Shown here: positions 1 through 8,582 of the stretch, piece by piece
How positions within the stretch are numbered: the first letter of the stretch is position 1
How the letters are laid out: each line of letters begins with the position of its first letter
Translations under genes and position numbers: made by a program
NCBI GenBank assembly: GCA_016124425.1
Contig: WGNT01000110.1
Coordinates: 1 to 36,563, forward strand
From: Cytophagales bacterium
GTDB taxonomy: Bacteria; Bacteroidota; Bacteroidia; Cytophagales; Cyclobacteriaceae
DNA length: 36,563 nt
Direction: 5' to 3'
The notes under the pieces: generated by a model
What the model was told of the DNA's origin: nothing
The model's database searches: none
Seen by the model: only the letters and a program-made list of their open reading frames with translations

Positions 1-1
1 G

Positions 2-1225
2 ACTAGCTATTACATCTACCGCGGCCGTGCAATGGGCTATGAGTATGAGTTGCTGCGGAATCTTGCCGCACGCCTTGGAGTATCGCTTCGAATTATCGTA
101 AGTAACGGATTGGAGGAGTCATTCCGCTTTCTGAATGAAGGAAAGGCCGACATCATAGCTATCAATTTCGAAGTTTCGGAAGAGCGAAAGAAGTATGCAA
201 AGTTTACCGAAGCCATCACGGATATTAGTCCCGTGCTTGTTCAGCAGCAGAAGCCCCAGATGGTAGATACTTTAACAGAACTCACAGGAAAGGAAATCCA
301 TATCAAGAAAGGAACTATTTATAAAGATAAGCTACAGGCATTAAATGACTCCCTTGGGTTGGGTATGGAAGTGCATGAAATGGATGAAAGTCTCGAGTCA
401 CTCATCCTAAAGGTGGTCAACGGTGAACTATCATACACCGTAGTAGACGATGACATCGCCCAAGTAAATGCGACCTATTACGATAATATTGATATCAGTG
501 TTGAGGTGAGTTCCCCCAACCAGGTATCTTGGGCTGTTCGAAAAAATTCTCCGGAGTTACTTGAAACCGTGAATGAGTGGATTGCAAAAATCCAGCGTAC
601 AGGGTACAATGCCATTCTATACAACAAATATTTTGTAAACAAAAAAAACAGTTATTTTAGAAATAATTCCGCCTTTTCATCCGTCTCTGGAGGCAGGATT
701 TCGGCATTCGATGAAATTATCAAAGACGGTGCTGATAAGTTAGGCTGGGATTGGAGGCTGCTGGCGGCGCTTGTCTATAAGGAAAGCCGGTTTGATACCT
801 CCGCCACTTCATATGCGGGGGCGGTAGGCCTTCTTCAACTTATGCCGGTTACATTAAGTAGATTCGGGGTAAAGGATCCAAATAATCCTGTAGAGAGCCT
901 TCGGGGTGGAGTGAATTACCTTATGTACCTGGACCGGTTTTGGCTAGAACGGGTTCCCGATAATACGGAACGAATAAAGTTTATTCTAGCTTCCTATAAC
1001 GTCGGACACGGGCATGTTCAGGATTCATGGAGACTGGCCTTGAAGTATGGAAAAGATACTAGAGTCTGGGAAAATGTTGCCTTTTATTTGGAGAGGAAGT
1101 CGAAGCCACAGATTTACAGGGATCCTTTAGTAAAAAGTGGCTATGCCAAAGGCCATCTTGCTGTTCAATATGTAATGGATATCCTGAATCTCTACCAATC
1201 GTACAAGGTATTGGTCACCCCCTAA
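2..1225 (+). CDS. MltF-like membrane-bound lytic murein transglycosylase, 5' end outside window
   Basis: The reading frame is already open at base 2 and the residues before the first ATG (base 32) fit a substrate-binding fold, so the true start lies upstream. Visible residues 1-210 form a family 3 periplasmic solute-binding domain. About residues 230-360 form an SLT lysozyme-like domain with the ESRFD motif, whose Glu (about residue 261 of the visible part) should be the catalytic acid, followed by GAVGLLQLMP and the ASYNVG motif. This two-domain order is that of MltF, which cleaves peptidoglycan glycan strands to 1,6-anhydro products from the periplasmic side of the outer membrane. The signal peptide or lipobox cannot be seen. 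The gene converges on the desaturase gene with 12 bases between stops. Family assignment is firm; exact orthology to mltF is inferred. Confidence 0.9.
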   Translation, partial: TSYYIYRGRAMGYEYELLRNLAARLGVSLRIIVSNGLEESFRFLNEGKADIIAINFEVSEERKKYAKFTEAITDISPVLVQQQKPQMVDTLTELTGKEIHIKKGTIYKDKLQALNDSLGLGMEVHEMDESLESLILKVVNGELSYTVVDDDIAQVNATYYDNIDISVEVSSPNQVSWAVRKNSPELLETVNEWIAKIQRTGYNAILYNKYFVNKKNSYFRNNSAFSSVSGGRISAFDEIIKDGADKLGWDWRLLAALVYKESRFDTSATSYAGAVGLLQLMPVTLSRFGVKDPNNPVESLRGGVNYLMYLDRFWLERVPDNTERIKFILASYNVGHGHVQDSWRLALKYGKDTRVWENVAFYLERKSKPQIYRDPLVKSGYAKGHLAVQYVMDILNLYQSYKVLVTP

Positions 1226-1237
1226 AGGCATATACCA

Positions 1238-2713
1238 CTATGAATTTCTTGCCGCGATTATGTCGCTCATTATTTTTGCAGAAAGCAGGCTTAGCGGAAT
1301 CCCTCCCCCGGGATGCACACTTCCCCCACAAAAGTACAGGTTTTTAATTTCCGAGGAGAAATTCGCATGGCGCAGGAATGCTGCGTATCGGTTGTTAGAA
1401 CTATTCCCATATAAGGCCCCATTTGCACTCGACGTTTTGGATTCAATCGTCCGCGGATCCAAGATCTCCTCGACTTCTATATAGGGTTCTATGTCAGTCT
1501 GTAATACCCGGTTTATTTTCTGAATAATATGCTTTCTTGCGGCCTGAATCAGCTGCTCCCAGTCTTGTCCCTGATTGTTTGGGGTGTTGATCATGGTAAA
1601 CCAGTTCATTCCGCCAACAGGGGCATCGTCACCCTTATAAACCGAAGTGATGTTGATGTATACTGTTGGGTCGGAAAAAATTTGACCTCGTTTAAAAATA
1701 TGTTCAAACTCGCTTTTGTAATCGTCGCTAAAAAGGATATTATGCAGTTCCAATTCTGGGTATTCCTTTTTAATACCCCAATAGAAAATCAGTGCAGAGC
1801 TGGATTTTGGCTGTTTAAGCAGAAAGGTAGGTTGCTTTTGGTCTTTTAATAAATGCTTGTAGGCATTGACCATGTCCATGTTATTGACGACGATATCTGC
1901 GGCAATGGATGTGTTGTCTGTGGTTATACCCACTGCCCTGCCGTTTTCGACGTTGATTTTTCTTACGGTCGTATTAAAATGGAAAGTAACCCCTATGTCT
2001 TTCGCGAGCTGGTATAAATTCTCGGTGATGGAATACATTCCTTTTTTCGGGAAAAATGCGCCAATATTAAATTCCAAGTGGGGAATGATGTTTAGGGTCG
2101 CAGCAGTCTGATAGGGGTCGGAGCCGTTGTAAGTTGCGTAACGATTAAATAACTGCACCAGTTTGGGGTGTTGGAATTGCTTCTCATTCGCCCCATTCAT
2201 GGTGTCAAAAATACCCAGCTTCCCCATTTTTAGGTATGACCTAAGTGCATGAGGGGACGTCCAGGTTTTCCATCTATGCAGGGATTGATGCATAAATAGG
2301 GGAGAAAGGTGTTCGTATATATACGCCGACCTCTTGAGGGACTGTCGAATATGATCGGCTGGTTCTCCCAGTTTGGTTTGCACTTCTTCAGCAAACGCAT
2401 CTATATCCGAATACGCTTTGATTTGCTTGCCGTCTTCCCAGAAGTAGTGGCAGGCCACAGGCAATTTGATGTATTCGAAGTGGTCAGATGGATTTCTTCC
2501 GGTTAGCCAGAATAGTTCCTCCACTTGGTCAGGAAGTGTAAATAGGGATGGACCCGCATCAAAGCGGTAGCCACCAAGTTGAATCTCCGAAAGCTTTCCC
2601 CCAGGATAACTGTTAGCTTCAAAAATATCTACCCTGTATCCCAAGTGTGCAAGGCGTATGGAAGCAGCCAATCCTGCTATCCCTGCACCTATGACTACGG
2701 CTTTTTTTTCCAT
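1238..2713 (-). CDS. crtD: CrtI/CrtD-family carotenoid desaturase
   Basis: The 491-residue protein opens with a dinucleotide-binding motif (GAGIAGLAASIRLA, residues 9-22) followed by EANSYPGGK, and ends with the FAD-contacting CGGSVHPGGGIPLSLLSA segment typical of phytoene desaturase-type flavoproteins. Length matches the family. These enzymes introduce double bonds into C40 carotenes. The sequence looks closest, from memory, to Bacteroidota proteins annotated as 1-hydroxycarotenoid 3,4-desaturase (CrtD); CrtI (phytoene to lycopene) is the alternative and cannot be excluded. No other carotenoid gene (crtB, crtY, crtZ) lies in the window. The gene sits 59 bases downstream of glyS. A near-consensus -7 box ends five bases before its ATG, so it probably has its own promoter. 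Family is firm, the CrtD subtype moderate. Confidence 0.85.
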   Translation of the reverse strand: MEKKAVVIGAGIAGLAASIRLAHLGYRVDIFEANSYPGGKLSEIQLGGYRFDAGPSLFTLPDQVEELFWLTGRNPSDHFEYIKLPVACHYFWEDGKQIKAYSDIDAFAEEVQTKLGEPADHIRQSLKRSAYIYEHLSPLFMHQSLHRWKTWTSPHALRSYLKMGKLGIFDTMNGANEKQFQHPKLVQLFNRYATYNGSDPYQTAATLNIIPHLEFNIGAFFPKKGMYSITENLYQLAKDIGVTFHFNTTVRKINVENGRAVGITTDNTSIAADIVVNNMDMVNAYKHLLKDQKQPTFLLKQPKSSSALIFYWGIKKEYPELELHNILFSDDYKSEFEHIFKRGQIFSDPTVYINITSVYKGDDAPVGGMNWFTMINTPNNQGQDWEQLIQAARKHIIQKINRVLQTDIEPYIEVEEILDPRTIESKTSSANGALYGNSSNNRYAAFLRHANFSSEIKNLYFCGGSVHPGGGIPLSLLSAKIMSDIIAARNS

Positions 2714-2718
2714 AGATG

Positions 2719-2726
2719 TAAAACTA
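2719..2726 (-). promoter_or_regulatory. candidate -7 box of the crtD-like gene
   Basis: On the minus strand the bases read TAGTTTTA, one mismatch from the Bacteroidota -7 consensus TAnnTTTG, and end five bases before the ATG at 2713. No clear -33 TTG was found at the right distance. Transcription would start at or next to the start codon. Weak alone; it gains support from the same arrangement at glyS, dgt and udk. Confidence 0.4.
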
Positions 2727-2772
2727 GGATAAATTGGAAGTGTTTGAAAGAGCTATCAACAAGAGAGCGAAC

Positions 2773-4239
2773 TTACAGCTTTTCAAAGATCCTCTTAAAG
2801 CTACACGCTTGGTTCAGCCGCTGATGTAGATCTGATATAGGTAGGCGCTCTTGTTCAGTGGTATCGCGATGCCGGATCGTGACCGTATCGTCTTCAAGCG
2901 TCTGATGATCAACAGCAATGCAAAATGGCGTACCTATTAGGTCTTGTCGGGTGTACCTTTTGCCTATAGATGCAGCATCTTCATAGATGATGTTAAAATC
3001 ATATTTTAGCTCTTCGACGATTTGCGCTGCTTTTTCGGGTAGGCCATCTTTCTTAGTTAGTGGCAGTATAGCTGCTTTCACCGGAGCTATTGCAGGATGA
3101 AATTTCAGATAGGTACGCTGTTTGCCTTCCGCGATCTCATCTGTATACGCATTGCAGAGGGTCATCAAAAACAGCCTGTCTGCCCCGATGGACGTTTCTA
3201 TGACGTAAGGGATATAGTTTTGATTGATCTCTGGATCGAAGTATTGTTGTTTTTTCTTGGAATAGGCTTGGTGACTTTTAAGGTCAAAATCAGTCCTTGA
3301 ATGAATCCCTTCTACTTCTTTATTTCCAAAAGGGAAATTGTACTCAATATCTAAGGCGGCATTTGCGTAGTGCGCTAGCTTATCGTGGTCATGCCGGCGG
3401 ATCTTTTCGGCGGGAATCCCCAGCGCTAGGTGCCATCGCACACGTTTTTCCGCCCATTCTTTGTACCATTCCAGTTCTGTTCCAGGCCGCACAAAGAATT
3501 GCATTTCCATCTGTTCGAACTCACGCATGCGGAAGATAAATTGCCGGGCGACGATCTCGTTTCTAAATGCTTTACCGATCTGGGCGATCCCAAACGGCAC
3601 CTTCATCCGTGCGGTTTTTTGCACATTCAGAAAATTAACGAATATCCCTTGGGCTGTTTCCGGCCGCAGATAGATTGTACTTGATTCATCTGCCACTGAC
3701 CCAACCTGCGTGGAGAACATCAGGTTAAACTGTCGGATTTCTGTCCAGTTGGCGGTACCGCTAAGTGGGCAGGTAATTCCCTCGTTTATCATCAGTTCCC
3801 TGAGACTGTCGAAATTTTCAGCTTCCATGAGTTTCCCCATAGCCGCTAACAAGGACTGGGATTTCTCAACTTCTCCGGCAAGTTCATATTGGGCGGCCTT
3901 TTCCTCGATCAGCACGTCTGCACGGTAGCGTTTTTTGCTATCCTTGTTGTCAACCATCGGATCGTTGAAGCTGTCCACATGGCCGGATGCTTTCCAAGTG
4001 GTGGGATGCATGAATATGGCGGCATCCAATCCCACAATGTTGTCGTGGAGGCGGGTCATGGATTCCCACCAGAGTTTTTTCAGGTTGTTTTTCAATTCTA
4101 CGCCATAGGGGCCATAATCATATACAGCCTGAAGGCCATCATAGATTTCGGAAGAAGGGTAGACGAACCCATACTCCTTGGCATGGGCGATTATATCTTT
4201 CAATACGTTGACTTCTTGGGACTGATCAGATTTTGCCAT
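2773..4239 (-). CDS. glyS: glycine--tRNA ligase, homodimeric type
   Basis: This class II aminoacyl-tRNA synthetase of 488 residues charges tRNA-Gly with glycine. The start region (HAKEYGFVYPSSEIY, then YDYGPYGVELKNNLK) and the HPTTWKASGHVDSFNDPM segment are characteristic of the alpha2-type GlyRS. Class II motif 2 is visible as FRNEIVARQFIFRMREFEQ, and motif 3 around ETSIGADRLFL. The last 110 residues or so form the anticodon-binding domain. The length is normal for a bacterial enzyme of this type, and there is no separate alpha/beta glyQ-glyS pair. The start at 4239 is supported by a consensus -7 promoter box immediately upstream. Identification is firm. Confidence 0.97.
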   Translation of the reverse strand: MAKSDQSQEVNVLKDIIAHAKEYGFVYPSSEIYDGLQAVYDYGPYGVELKNNLKKLWWESMTRLHDNIVGLDAAIFMHPTTWKASGHVDSFNDPMVDNKDSKKRYRADVLIEEKAAQYELAGEVEKSQSLLAAMGKLMEAENFDSLRELMINEGITCPLSGTANWTEIRQFNLMFSTQVGSVADESSTIYLRPETAQGIFVNFLNVQKTARMKVPFGIAQIGKAFRNEIVARQFIFRMREFEQMEMQFFVRPGTELEWYKEWAEKRVRWHLALGIPAEKIRRHDHDKLAHYANAALDIEYNFPFGNKEVEGIHSRTDFDLKSHQAYSKKKQQYFDPEINQNYIPYVIETSIGADRLFLMTLCNAYTDEIAEGKQRTYLKFHPAIAPVKAAILPLTKKDGLPEKAAQIVEELKYDFNIIYEDAASIGKRYTRQDLIGTPFCIAVDHQTLEDDTVTIRHRDTTEQERLPISDLHQRLNQACSFKRIFEKL

Positions 4240-4244
4240 AGCCG

Positions 4245-4277
4245 CAAAATTAGTTAAAAAGTGACACTGTACAACAA
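4245..4277 (-). promoter_or_regulatory. glyS promoter, predicted leaderless
   Basis: Read on the minus strand, TAATTTTG (4252 to 4245) matches the Bacteroidota -7 consensus TAnnTTTG exactly. A TTG at 4272-4274 lies 19 bases upstream, within the spacing known for the -33 element. Only five bases (CGGCT) separate the -7 box from the ATG at 4239, so transcription should start on or beside the A of the ATG, giving an mRNA with essentially no 5' untranslated region. Confidence 0.65.
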
Positions 4278-4323
4278 TTTATGCTACTATAGCTTTGTCG
4301 ACAAAATGATGTTTCCACTGTCG

Positions 4324-5247
4324 CTACCCTTGGCTGTCTTTAGATTTGCCGGGCTGATTTGCGGGATGGGCCTGATCTTGATGGAGTAGTACGGTAGATG
4401 TAGGGTACGCGATACGTATAGTGTCTTCGGGGCCAAATCGTTCGAGAATTGACTCCATAATGGTATGTGCCATCATGCGCCGTTTCTTTGGGCTGCAAAG
4501 ATACCTCATGGAAAGCTGTATGCCCCGCTCGGTGATATCGGTAAAAATCATGGGCGTAAACTGCTTATACACGATCAGGTGTTCGTGCTTGGCTTTTAAA
4601 AATTCTTTTTCGGCCAGTTTAAGCTCGTCCTTGAGGTGTTCGTTTAATATGTCCAACAGAATGGACTTGGCTTTCCGAAAGTCACTTTTTAATGTGATGT
4701 AGATTACCTGTTCATTCCATATATAGTTGAATCCAATGGAATAATTTGCTTGCGCATCCGTAAACACTTTTCCGTTTGGCACGTGGATGACCCTTCCCGT
4801 ACTCTGATCGGCATCTACCCAGTTGCCGATTTCCAAAAGGCTGAATTGAAAAAGACGTAGATCAATAACATCCCCTTTTACTTCTCCTATCTGAATCCGG
4901 TCTCCTACATCAAATGGCTTTCGTAGGTAGATAAACGCCCACCCGGCTATATTGACAAAGATGTCCTTCAAGGCTATAGCAATACCCGCTGAAAGCAAGC
5001 CCAGAAAAGTGGTTATGGATTGAAAATTACTTACCCATAGGTTTCCTATAATGAGAAAGCCGATGAAAAAAGTGGTGTATTCAATTACTTTGCGCAGGTG
5101 GTACTGCTTCCTCATTTCTTCGGAATTTCCGCGGTATAAAAGGCGGACAGATAGCTTGTTTATTACCCAAATCCCAAATAAGATCAGAACCGTCTGAATG
5201 ATTCTGTTCAATAATTCCTTCTCGATATTAAATAAATTGTCAAGCAT
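4324..5247 (-). CDS. MscS-family mechanosensitive ion channel
   Basis: A 307-residue inner-membrane protein with three hydrophobic segments (about residues 14-32, 55-72 and 78-100). The third is the Gly/Ala-rich pore helix (LGLLSAGIAIALKD) that runs into the beta domain with the signature YLRKPFDVGDRI. A mixed alpha/beta cytoplasmic domain follows. MscS channels open under membrane tension and release solutes on hypo-osmotic shock. Length and domain order match the small MscS class; the extra C-terminal tail (about residues 285-307) is hydrophilic and low complexity. The upstream gene is the EamA permease (56 bases away). No clear promoter was found for it, so it may be read from the EamA transcript. 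Family is firm, the gating stimulus inferred. Confidence 0.93.
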   Translation of the reverse strand: MLDNLFNIEKELLNRIIQTVLILFGIWVINKLSVRLLYRGNSEEMRKQYHLRKVIEYTTFFIGFLIIGNLWVSNFQSITTFLGLLSAGIAIALKDIFVNIAGWAFIYLRKPFDVGDRIQIGEVKGDVIDLRLFQFSLLEIGNWVDADQSTGRVIHVPNGKVFTDAQANYSIGFNYIWNEQVIYITLKSDFRKAKSILLDILNEHLKDELKLAEKEFLKAKHEHLIVYKQFTPMIFTDITERGIQLSMRYLCSPKKRRMMAHTIMESILERFGPEDTIRIAYPTSTVLLHQDQAHPANQPGKSKDSQG

Positions 5248-5303
5248 GAAGGTGTTTTTTCAAAGGTTGTCGTCAAATAGACAATGGTGGTTGGGATAGA
5301 TAG

Positions 5304-6203
5304 CTATTTCCTATTTCCGATCCAGACTCCGAGAATGACTGTCAATATACCTACATAATGCCACAGCAACAAAGTTTCTCCGTCAATTACTCCCCAGAAA
5401 ATGGCAACGATAGGAATCAGGTAGGTTACTGAACTGGCAAATACGGGTGAAACCAGCTTGACCATGACATTAAAGATTATCAGTGCCAGAGCCGTTCCTA
5501 CGACACCCAGTAGGGTAATGTATCCTGCTGCTTCCCATCCCCCCGGAATATGTACCATCTTGAAGGAGAACCGGGTATAGGCAAAGAGGTATATGGCTGC
5601 CAAGGGCAGTACCATCATTAACGATATAGCTGTAATCGCAATAGGCGTCAGCTTCACAAATTTGTATTTGATGATGTTTACATTAAACCCATAGCAGACA
5701 GTTGCTGCTAAAACAAAGAACGCATAGAAATTTAATCCCGTGACGGCTTCCAAGCCGCTTCCTGATTGAAACAATACCAAAATACCCACGCCCAGAAACG
5801 CAACCAATAATCCCCATGCATTTCTAGCAGTGATGGTTGAACCGAAAAGCAAGGCACCGATTACGATCACCATAAGGGGCGTGAGCGCGTTCAATACACC
5901 GGTCAGCGAGCTGGACAGCTCCGTTTGTGCTTTGGCAAACAAAAATGCGGGAATAAAGCTTCCCACTAATCCGATGATGATTAAATACCGAACCTGTTGG
6001 CGGTTGAGTTCTTTCAGTCGGGGCATAGAGAGGGGAAGCATGACCAAGCCCGCTGTCAAGATCCTGAATGCACCCACCTCACCGGGAGAAAAAACGAGCA
6101 GCGCTTTCTTGATAAGAATAAATGAACTGCCCCATATCAAGGCTAAAAGAATTAATAACAGCCAGCTTTTAACCGGCTGTCCTGTGGGCGGATTGGCTTC
6201 CAT
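5304..6203 (-). CDS. EamA/DMT-superfamily transporter
   Basis: A 299-residue protein made almost entirely of hydrophobic segments, fitting ten helices in two EamA repeats (about residues 10-145 and 155-297). Recognisable are the early LIWGSSFILIKKAL motif of repeat 1 and the PIVAIFWGV and GVWIGN region near the end of repeat 2. DMT permeases of this kind export or import metabolites; the substrate cannot be read from the sequence. The gene lies between dusB (97 bases upstream) and the MscS gene. The short stretch just before this gene and before the MscS gene shares the bases CGACAACCTTT on the coding strand, which may be a common promoter or operator element. Confidence 0.92.
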   Translation of the reverse strand: MEANPPTGQPVKSWLLLILLALIWGSSFILIKKALLVFSPGEVGAFRILTAGLVMLPLSMPRLKELNRQQVRYLIIIGLVGSFIPAFLFAKAQTELSSSLTGVLNALTPLMVIVIGALLFGSTITARNAWGLLVAFLGVGILVLFQSGSGLEAVTGLNFYAFFVLAATVCYGFNVNIIKYKFVKLTPIAITAISLMMVLPLAAIYLFAYTRFSFKMVHIPGGWEAAGYITLLGVVGTALALIIFNVMVKLVSPVFASSVTYLIPIVAIFWGVIDGETLLLWHYVGILTVILGVWIGNRK

Positions 6204-6300
6204 GAGCTACTAAAGGTTGTCGCTTTGACGGGACAGTATAGCTACAGCCGTCGATTGTCGTGGTTTTTTATAAAGCAAGTAATCGTTCGATGAGGGGAAT

Positions 6301-7290
6301 CTAGAACTCGTGCTCGGCATACACATTCCCTACTTCTTCCAGTATTTCCAATACATGTTCGTAATTTTCTGAAGTCACCAGTTCGGTTCTATATGGTTTG
6401 AAATTCGGAATACCCCGGAAGTAATTGGTATAGTGGCGGCGCATCTCCAACATTCCGAGTTTTTCGCCTTTCCATTCTACGGAGAAGTCGAGATGCTTTT
6501 TGGCAACCTGTATCCGTTCCGCAAGATCAGGGGCAGGCAATAGCTCACCGGTGGCAAAATAATGTTTGATTTCATTAAAAATCCACGGATAGCCAATACT
6601 GGCGCGGCCAATCATGATGCCGTCCACACCATATTTGTTGCGGTATTCAAGTGCACGTTCGGGAGAATCCACATCACCGTTGCCGAAAACAGGGATGGTA
6701 ATCCTTGGATTGTTTTTTACTTCGGCAAGATACTCCCAATTGGCAGATCCCTTGTACATTTGCTTGCGTGTGCGGGCATGTATGCTGATCGCTTGGATGC
6801 CCACATCCTGTAGGCGCTCCACTACTTCTTGTATACGGATCGTATTTTCATCCCACCCCAAGCGCGTCTTGACAGTCACGGGGATAGACACTGCATTAAC
6901 TATCTCGGCAGTCATTGCAACCATCTTGTCGATGTCTAGCAGGATACCGGCGCCCGCCCCTTTGCAGGCAACCTTATTGACAGGGCAGCCGTAGTTGATA
7001 TCCAGAATATCCGGTTTAGCCGCTTCTACAATCGTAGCCGCTTCCCTCATAGACTCGATTTCGCTACCAAAAATTTGAATCCCTATGGGACGTTCATAGT
7101 CGAATATGTCCAATTTTTGAACGCTTTTGGCAGCGTCTCGGATCAAACCTTCTGAACTGATAAACTCAGTATACATCAAATCTGCGCCGTTTTGTTTACA
7201 AACCGCACGAAAAGGCGGATCGCTCACATCTTCCATCGGAGCCAATAACAGCGGAAATTCCCCCAACTTTATATTACCTATACTGATCAC
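6301..7290 (-). CDS. dusB: tRNA-dihydrouridine synthase
   Basis: This 329-residue FMN-dependent enzyme reduces uridine to dihydrouridine in the D-loop of tRNAs. It begins with the TIM-barrel strand APMEDVSDPPFR and carries the Dus signature NYGCPVNKVACKGAG; Cys102 is the expected catalytic acid. VKTRLGWDE, IHARTR and GNGDVDSPE follow, then IMIGRASIGYPW, the FMN phosphate-binding end of the barrel. The C-terminal helical tRNA-binding domain spans about residues 250-329. Motifs fit the DusB group best. It starts 148 bases from the divergent CPBP protease gene. No consensus promoter was found; the octamer GATCACTG occurs twice just upstream (within 7266-7318), with no known role. Confidence 0.95.
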   Translation of the reverse strand: MISIGNIKLGEFPLLLAPMEDVSDPPFRAVCKQNGADLMYTEFISSEGLIRDAAKSVQKLDIFDYERPIGIQIFGSEIESMREAATIVEAAKPDILDINYGCPVNKVACKGAGAGILLDIDKMVAMTAEIVNAVSIPVTVKTRLGWDENTIRIQEVVERLQDVGIQAISIHARTRKQMYKGSANWEYLAEVKNNPRITIPVFGNGDVDSPERALEYRNKYGVDGIMIGRASIGYPWIFNEIKHYFATGELLPAPDLAERIQVAKKHLDFSVEWKGEKLGMLEMRRHYTNYFRGIPNFKPYRTELVTSENYEHVLEILEEVGNVYAEHEF

Positions 7291-7400
7291 TGTTTTTTAT
7301 TTTTTTACGAAGATCACTGATTAAGTTTGATTTGTAGCCTATTACGCATCTGAATTTTAAGTAAATTCCATAAAATGACAAGCTATATTAACAGGCCGAC

Positions 7401-7430
7401 TTGCGGTCATGGCTAATTGGTGTAAATTTA
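7401..7430 (+). promoter_or_regulatory. candidate promoter of the CPBP/DUF2007/cdsA cluster
   Basis: TTG at 7401-7403 and TAAATTTA at 7423-7430 (one mismatch to TAnnTTTG) are separated by 19 bases, a normal Bacteroidota -33/-7 spacing. Eight bases follow before the ATG at 7439. The upstream in-frame ATG at 7409 would lie between the two promoter elements and so would probably not be transcribed, which favours 7439 as the start. Confidence 0.45.
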
Positions 7431-7438
7431 CTCCAATT

Positions 7439-8401
7439 ATGGAGGAAATATATGAAAACAAAAAAGGATATGGCGTCAATCATTTTTGGCTACTTTCCTT
7501 CACTATCTTACTTCTGTTGGTGTTTGGAGCATTGGCGATTGCCCAAACAGTTGCTGTCGCGCTAACCACCCCTTTGTTCGGGATTCCTTTTGGGGATTTG
7601 ATGCCCCTTCTCACAGGCAGTCTTTCCCATCCCAATGCCCGTCTAGCCTTTTTGTTTATCCAAGGGCTTGGGGGCGGGGGCGCATTCCTACTTGGAGGAT
7701 GGCTTTTTATCCGTCTTGTCGATAAGAAGACGCTGAATCTCAAACAGCAAATACACCGCGTAAAGTTCATGGGCATCCTAGTTGTTGTCCTGTTGATGCT
7801 CGGTTTTATCGCTTTTAATTCCCTGATTGTGTTCCTGAACACACACGTGCAGTTTCCGGATTTTCTTTCGGGTCTTGAACGGGTGATGAGGGAAAAAGAG
7901 GATGAGTTAATGCTGTTAACCAAGTATATTACCAACTTCGACACAGGACTGGAGTTTTTCGCTGCAATTTTGGTAATCGGAATAATGGCCGGATGGGGAG
8001 AGGAATATTTGTTCCGGGGAATTATACAGCCAAAGATGCACCAATATACCGGCAATGTACATTTAGGAGTATGGATCACCGCCTTTATCTTTGCCGCTAT
8101 TCATTTGCAGTTTTACGGCCTACTGCCAAGGATGTTTTTAGGCGCCCTTTTTGGCTATTTGTATGTTTATTCAGGAAGCCTATTATATCCCATTCTCGCC
8201 CACACGCTCAACAACGCACTTACCGTCACAATGGTTTATCTTGGCAAGTTGGGGATGGTCGACTTTGATATAGACGAACCTTCGGAGATATACTGGCCTT
8301 ACGTCATTGTAGGATTGCTTGTTTTTATAGTTGGGTTTAAAGCCTTTGTTGCCATACATGCTAAACGAACTGAAAATGACCAAGTGGCACAAGGTCTATG
8401 A
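7439..8401 (+). CDS. CPBP-family intramembrane metalloprotease (CAAX protease-like)
   Basis: The 320-residue protein (330 if the in-frame ATG at 7409 is used) has six to eight hydrophobic helices. It carries the CPBP/ABI active-site motifs: GEEYLFRG (EExxxR, residues 188-193), FAAIHLQF (His at about 222) and a third motif HTLNNALTV (His at about 255, Asn at about 259). These residues bind metal inside the membrane in Rce1-type proteases. Start 7439 is preferred because a promoter-like pair overlaps the upstream ATG. It overlaps the DUF2007 gene by 26 bases, so the two are translated from one message with cdsA. In related Bacteroidota the same gene order recurs (from memory). The substrate is unknown. 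Confidence 0.92.
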   Translation: MEEIYENKKGYGVNHFWLLSFTILLLLVFGALAIAQTVAVALTTPLFGIPFGDLMPLLTGSLSHPNARLAFLFIQGLGGGGAFLLGGWLFIRLVDKKTLNLKQQIHRVKFMGILVVVLLMLGFIAFNSLIVFLNTHVQFPDFLSGLERVMREKEDELMLLTKYITNFDTGLEFFAAILVIGIMAGWGEEYLFRGIIQPKMHQYTGNVHLGVWITAFIFAAIHLQFYGLLPRMFLGALFGYLYVYSGSLLYPILAHTLNNALTVTMVYLGKLGMVDFDIDEPSEIYWPYVIVGLLVFIVGFKAFVAIHAKRTENDQVAQGL

Positions 8402-8582
8402 AACGGGATCCCCAATTCGGGCGGAGATAATCAAGGGGGTACTAACTGAGAGGGGTATCATGGCCGTAATTCTTAACAAACGGGAGACCGTGTACCATAT
8501 TCACGGCAATTTTGAAATCATGACGCCTACTACGGATGTCGTGCAGGCGATTAACATTATAGAAAATGAAATCACGTTTTAA
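8376..8582 (+). CDS. DUF2007-type small signal-transducing-like protein
   Basis: A 68-residue soluble protein starting MTKWHKVYETGSPIRAEI; an in-frame ATG at 8358 would add six residues. It shows the ferredoxin-like beta-alpha-beta pattern of DUF2007: an N-terminal strand VYETGS, a helix IRAEIIKGVLTERGI, strand AVILNKR, and a C-terminal helix DVVQAINIIENE. PII-like proteins share the fold, but no ligand residues can be assigned. It overlaps the end of the protease gene by 26 bases, and its own stop overlaps the start of cdsA by 17 bases, so it is translationally coupled to both. A regulatory role in phospholipid synthesis is only a guess from context. Confidence 0.8.
   Translation: MTKWHKVYETGSPIRAEIIKGVLTERGIMAVILNKRETVYHIHGNFEIMTPTTDVVQAINIIENEITF

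Noticed and set aside
7480..8079. Minus-strand open frame of 199 codons
   Set aside because: Antisense shadow of the CPBP protease gene; composition (many Arg, Ser, Pro) typical of a shadow frame.
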